Origin: Treponema sp. | GTDB lineage: Bacteria > Spirochaetota > Spirochaetia > Treponematales > Treponemataceae | Assembly: GCA_004554075.1 (NCBI GenBank) | Contig: SFOB01000028.1 | Location: 1-27,533 of the forward strand | Direction of reading: 5' to 3' | Length of the DNA stretch: 27,533 nt | Part shown: piece by piece, positions 25,501-27,533 of the stretch | Numbering within the stretch: position 1 is the first letter of the stretch | Layout: each line of letters starts with the position of its first letter | Notes under the pieces: generated by a model | The model's database searches: none | What the model was told of the DNA's origin: nothing | What the model saw: the letters and a program-made list of their open reading frames with translations, nothing else | Made by a program: the position numbers and the translations under genes

Positions 25501-27533
25501 TAATTCGGACACAATTCCTGATAACGCTGTAAATATTCCAGTAACAAGTTCCTTTGGAGCTGTAAACACAAGTTCAGAATCTGATACTCTCACTTTTGCA
25601 GGTCTTGCAAATCTTGAAGCCCCTGCTGGCAACACTCTTCAACTGTACACAGGCTCAAATGGAAGTGACGATAAACTTGTAAACGCCCTCTATCGTCTTG
25701 ATGAATATTCTATCCGCATTTCTATTGCCGGCTGGACAGACGGAACTATTACGGACTACACAGGAAATGCTTTCAAAAAGTGGCCTGGCTACATTGAAAA
25801 GGCAAGTCAGTTTACAGGGGCAAAAGCAAAAGCCGTTACCACACCACTTGTACAAGACAAAGCAACAACTCCAAACACCCAGGAAGAATATGATGATGGT
25901 TACAAGGTAGAACCACTGGTATATTCTGATTCAAGCTCTGCTAATCCTTCAGCTTTGCTGCCATTAACACGTACAAAGCCAGACGGAACAGTTTCAAATG
26001 CAGATGTCTACAGTCCTTGGGATCTTTCAGAGCCAGTCTTTACACCACTTCGCTTCTCAAGTGGCACAGCATGGGGCAGTGACACTATGTCTGAAGCAAT
26101 CGGAAATACAAACGGTACTGGTTCTACACTCGACCGAATTGACTTCCACTTCTTTGACAATACTCCAGCTTATGACAGCAGTGACCCGGCAGAATGGTTT
26201 ACAGAAATCGGATGGTGTAATCCAAACTCAGAAGCTTCAAAATCTAACCTGTTGAATGCCTCATATACCTTCTGTGCCGACATTATCGGAGGTGCACGAC
26301 AGTTCGATACAGATGAAAACCGACGTACAGCAGGTGGAATCCGCTTCTCTACAAAAGCTGGAATTTCGCCGGCCTTCCGCTACTCTACTTCTATGAACGA
26401 CACGAATCCGTCTACATCATTCCTGACTGGAATTGCTAACATACATACAACTATTGTCTCTCAGCTTTTCACAGGTTCATCTTCTCCAATGCGTCCTGCA
26501 AACGATCCGGACGGCCTCTATCTTGGACTTGGACTTACAGATACAGACCTCTCTGTTGAAACAACCTTTGCCTTTACATATAACGAAAACCTTGGTTATC
26601 TTACAGACCTTGCGGGAAACCGTCTGCGCAGTAAGCTTTCAAAAACAATCGACCGAACTCCTCCATCTTTCGACGCAATCATAAGTCCAGTAGACACAAA
26701 ATCAGTTTATATTATCTTTGTAAAAGAACTTGTAACTGATTCAAGCAAAATCAAGTTCAGCGATAACACAGGAATTAAAATTGAAATCAGCGAAAGCTTT
26801 GCTATGCTCATGCCTAAGTGTTTCAGAATCATTTCTATTGATGCAGGCGGAAACGCTGTAGAAGACTCTGAAATTCAGATAGATACAAGCGTACCAGCTC
26901 AGATTATAGCGGCTAATTCAAATGAATCATTCACTTGTCTCAAACTTACAACAACAAAAGATATAGACATTGAGCATCTGAAGAATCTTTATGTTCAGCT
27001 TGTAATGCCGGCCGGATACCCGACACAAACTTGCGATCCGCTCACCAGCAATATCAACTCACGAGTAACCTTTATTCAGGATCAGCTTGGAAACTACATG
27101 AGCATGTACAGCGCTCATTCACTTTCTGACTTTGCCGTAAACTATGTAAAACCTCTTTACGCTTACACAACAGATATGACCGAAAACGACGCTTCATTAA
27201 TGGAAGGACTTTATGAAGAGGGAAGCTGGGCCGTTCACGACTTTGAAGCAGATCAGCAAAATTACGGAACACTTCCGGCAAATCATCCGCTTGCTATAGT
27301 TGCTGATACAAAGGGCGATGAAAAAATCAGAACTTACCTCTCCCCTTCTCCAGATGCGGCTTCTGTTTCAAAGCAGTTCAATGCGGACTTCGGCACAAAA
27401 CTCAGAGTCTGGCTGCCTGCCCTTCAGGACTCTGTCTTCCGTGCGTTATCTGCGGCTAACAACACTAATTTTGTATGGAAAGACGGAAGTCTTATGGAGG
27501 ATAATCCGGATAATTCTATCTTTGAACTTTCAA
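16580..27533 (+). CDS. Giant secreted repeat protein (at least 3651 aa), 3' end outside the window
   Basis: I read this frame codon by codon: it has no stop from the ATG at 16580 to the last base, and an in-frame TAA at 16571 bounds it upstream. The N-terminus has an arginine/lysine patch, a hydrophobic core and AWA before ETYTW, a signal peptide cut after about residue 38. Four modules open with a W-G...W...NW...P...(V/I)xI motif at residues 43, about 545, 815 and 1605. The body to about 2740 is Asn/Thr/Ser/Gly-rich with alternating short strands, like a beta-solenoid of autotransporter or adhesin type. From about 2755 it changes to Ig-like domains resembling SbsA/Big_5 (AIYVEFNAPV, FIEFRYSEPV, DLAGNRL, DRTPPSFD). 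A surface adhesin or scaffold is likely. The anchor, barrel or sorting signal, if any, lies beyond the window. Four ATG codons occur in the first eight codons, without a Shine-Dalgarno. Confidence 0.92.
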   Translation, partial: MPIMIMDMYNCLKTPTSRFRKLVASLFVFAALCFGAWAETYTWTGAYDTDWDNEDNWEDSFGDHPSLPFTNTDSVLIPAGLTDYPVITSYTNKVAGIEIQTDASLFISCNADLSDLTSSYPATFTNNGTLYFYNTNNTPTYTLTTPVNAELGKLYVWGKTIIEINGNCSATSIKMEPDKEANQVSSNFTVKLSEKNGSADKLTIGTGSPAVNLTRASATDDVIGTFEIDVKVTCTGTLDTHSGVTLKIDYGKTLTTGGIYHSAENGTPASKIENAGTINAGTTGIIDLSGNGNAGCAQLVNSGTINAGTIQIGTADEKAYSNTGVLTPIINTSTIEVTSSFTLPKFSNTEEGFTPYSGGGTIILNGANATFENKDTTHEITINRLEGNLASVVKGGGTTTITTGEFSASATVSDTIITTATFSDTAELSGTNIDSATFSDNITLSGANTFKDITAEDLDGKSLSVTGTQTITGDVSLSGHGTGTSALTVSGAGDLKLTKTLVAEYLNFPGDGPSINADSTGSAYAKHSTGTPTGWAVVDAEQIVWNGSDVTDGTKWEKKENWLPPTAVPTSTNDVIINSGNPAPVISGDITVKSISIDNSAQVTVSETGSLTITDATAFDEKITGDGKYIVGTGKNFTVATDTTLNINIENNGTINVSASLTATSFSGSGTIKLNGSGGNTVLSASNTITSNQGSIVLNNTNAEISGKYSLTTSFSAIASNDMSGKTITNNATITASSIALSGIDGSELELAGSGTFDTSSLTASFLKIGDSVSLKTFTDPISDCVPSAGTADAQYLTVMHNGWAIRPLSKFVFKWDGSESSSWEDPDNWDIGYTPVRDSRIIIPSKENKPVITDACEGGTLSIESEASVTLQANALKLSGTDNTGASPANSILSNAGTIIFTGNGRITNSTDIAINDVSQGSVEYAGNGTGGIITDFGATDYNNLIISKSGWKITSPTTIVADNITIKNGGSCSVSAETTLKSKTFTFNGSSSNKNIISSADVNLIIIPATADANVNIPSGIDSKFSFESTGTLHLKNESTGNLVFSDSDTFDYFDYKLNFHSPVILRQNIKVQNSVIAAENISAANASDTSTLIFQGNETIEFSPTTGKTYQNITINHTGSSLTIKNSDYSITSLKITNGTTIISGDTTITNCAITNATSTTFNGTPTITNLSDDTTGGNIIFNKGANISKAVTLKTNGSVTFDGSKKDGSDNIIPVTFGETFEHTSTTGKTSVNGNINAAGFSAKNLVATGDTTISTGNTGAQEYGTINGSTSETQELTLTASAVTINDNVGKATGGRLKTLKINAPLTIRVTGKEISAKEIDFSGDISGTGKVLTINTEILKSTAAASGSAAITLSALTFAADTKIQTENTSNITYNIPVLNGNGKTLTIATSGNNTFSGDVEINPKLVTSTGTTLTASAGEMTFKDDLNLTNGSFDAHGGTIILTAENKGDAPAVFNGGGKTFNNLTVTGAASIADNNKINGTLFLSGTDPLSILGDNEIGTLTASGLGGKTITFTAGTSQQVTSMTLTGSSADAKLTLTSTSNWNIRCTNEPVLEFLIVKNSTNNTPGTPAPGTNFVAFNSTDAGNNTHWNFPDMDYKWLGTTSTDWNTTTNWEYGVIPTKGAKKIEIAVSDANNYPSLIAELDLNTTYNGSAKKANIIVDAGATLDLADQLIKVGEIQNKGLVRLNGIASQIDGITTNDTSDGDAPTVEYTGSGTTTHFVWDGDTDTDGKQYVNLILNRADAVVSEKLFTSGNLTIKAAASVSEDIEVSKVLTINAATTIAADKSISVKGNVTSTADVSGAGKLIFTGTEGQIFNAGAQSYSNIEAKTGTSSLTVNTNLTVTNFTITSGAQTIFAGAPTITTLAAENTTGTIAFNGGGTITNDVEFKTAGQVTFGDANTDSITFSNNVTHTAGPTQITGTLYAVAITLGADGKLTSLTNANIYAASFESYDLQISGDVTIDTSTITPGTQTYKGAIYGTTTDEDTLTLKSNTSQITFNGNINGSVPLKDITLNGPLVINCNTIKTSNNQNYKRAVTLGTTPYSSHRLEGTQITFDSTIDGNADLIVKGTTKTIFTGNVGNSNALTSLKSEGPLEINCANVITSGNQTYESTVSLGASTNLTAKTITPSVNNSTITFQGNINGSGTNTSLTINANTVIESATETISTTGNQTYNGRITLQTPVTMTAPEIDFSENIAGSGKTLTLNTSYLKSTIASGTAAITLSELKLNQDTEIDSQNSTETKFNVFKINSSYKALTFGKSTPATTSSFTLQDDIIINPAVTILNGRTVSCAGAATFNSAIENNGSLTGDITDAKKTLTFSANYSGNGSLTASKGETLFKANADLSSTNFDHSSGTVNFNGNGTDQELTTNSSTNFYNVLISSSAKVTTTSSFIVSGPSWSSPTSTQNFTATAGTITFDNATAPAASPLTTVSGKNKFYNVVCKTAGQNITFEADNIFSNTVTIGDSKATPSAIMTGTVNISSSEAITFNPNLYCNKLTINAGTKNVSFNGNATYGEGFTNNGTGSSIFKASFNGTGDAIFNGDIYITDNATPRSFSAGSGKKIETNKNIIVDTTDTNIININTHTDSLVKSYNFVLYSGKVSLDGSLDTKGSTAETTGDIILLGSDYTTMDPQTGIDSIYLYSQTRPSAANFTTDFKATPYNGEVTISSGATMQAGKNFYANGLSLNGTGEWNLKLTKTSDSEKGFAEAIKTEVSNCKVSCHQDTSTATDDTAPAKVVAYECTDNSGNTNWNFDDFEILNAWTVRDNAIYVEFNAPVRNLYNEIINSLSFLTYKGTASASTAFTGIYSTPDCQDANLIKDKNKDIELTNGRYSLYLKAPDSWNTDATGNSTGRSSLSSDRNGNHKSSIPYIDIPRSLSGTNYIITNRWGKRLNNYSTRTTTPGYSYGTNENTGNETYVLDKTGPVLWTVRTGQEMHDSYKTSDGENSQYDYDAHNFIEFRYSEPVTFNSDTIPDNAVNIPVTSSFGAVNTSSESDTLTFAGLANLEAPAGNTLQLYTGSNGSDDKLVNALYRLDEYSIRISIAGWTDGTITDYTGNAFKKWPGYIEKASQFTGAKAKAVTTPLVQDKATTPNTQEEYDDGYKVEPLVYSDSSSANPSALLPLTRTKPDGTVSNADVYSPWDLSEPVFTPLRFSSGTAWGSDTMSEAIGNTNGTGSTLDRIDFHFFDNTPAYDSSDPAEWFTEIGWCNPNSEASKSNLLNASYTFCADIIGGARQFDTDENRRTAGGIRFSTKAGISPAFRYSTSMNDTNPSTSFLTGIANIHTTIVSQLFTGSSSPMRPANDPDGLYLGLGLTDTDLSVETTFAFTYNENLGYLTDLAGNRLRSKLSKTIDRTPPSFDAIISPVDTKSVYIIFVKELVTDSSKIKFSDNTGIKIEISESFAMLMPKCFRIISIDAGGNAVEDSEIQIDTSVPAQIIAANSNESFTCLKLTTTKDIDIEHLKNLYVQLVMPAGYPTQTCDPLTSNINSRVTFIQDQLGNYMSMYSAHSLSDFAVNYVKPLYAYTTDMTENDASLMEGLYEEGSWAVHDFEADQQNYGTLPANHPLAIVADTKGDEKIRTYLSPSPDAASVSKQFNADFGTKLRVWLPALQDSVFRALSAANNTNFVWKDGSLMEDNPDNSIFELS

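Overview
The window looks like a chromosomal stretch of a fibre-degrading gut or rumen spirochaete, most likely Treponema. This is inferred from moderately AT-rich DNA, a YchF/Era/HD-GYP housekeeping block, secreted GH5 enzymes, spirochaete-style lipoprotein signals and a giant secreted protein. No rRNA, tRNA or phylogenetic marker is present to prove the genus.

Layout. (1) 1-4107, all on the + strand: era, a protein with a degenerate HD domain followed by an HD-GYP domain, a long hairpin element, a 79-residue TSCPD-domain protein and ychF. Bases 1-67 are a perfect inverted copy of the start of era and may be an assembly artefact at a contig edge. (2) 4110-9379: a hairpin cluster, a secreted GH5 glucanase translationally coupled to an ArsB/NhaD/SLC13-type permease, a REP-like palindrome, and a second, divergent secreted GH5 protein on the - strand. 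(3) 9380-12183: a 125-residue protein of unknown function, a small lipoprotein, and a PurF-type amidophosphoribosyltransferase whose glutaminase half lacks the catalytic cysteine, followed by a long bidirectional terminator-like palindrome. (4) 12221-16046, - strand: a GH43 beta-xylosidase/arabinofuranosidase followed by a sialate-O-acetylesterase-type (SASA) esterase. Both lack signal peptides, so they probably debranch and cleave imported acetylated xylo-oligosaccharides in the cytoplasm. (5) 16185-16499: five 35-bp palindromes at about 62-bp spacing in the divergent intergenic region. (6) 16580 to the window end: one uninterrupted reading frame of at least 3651 codons, truncated by the window, for a secreted Asn/Thr/Ser/Gly-rich protein. 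It has four modules opened by a W-G...W...NW motif, then Ig-like domains.

How it fits together. The two GH5 proteins act outside the cytoplasm on beta-glucan or xyloglucan-like fibre, and the GH43/esterase pair finishes oligosaccharides inside. The giant surface protein may be an adhesin or scaffold next to this fibre-degrading locus. Several genes (era, the TSCPD gene, possibly the giant gene) have a -10 box within about 10 bases of the ATG and no Shine-Dalgarno, which suggests leaderless mRNAs. Others (ychF, both GH5 genes, permease, purF-like gene, esterase) have clear Shine-Dalgarno sites.
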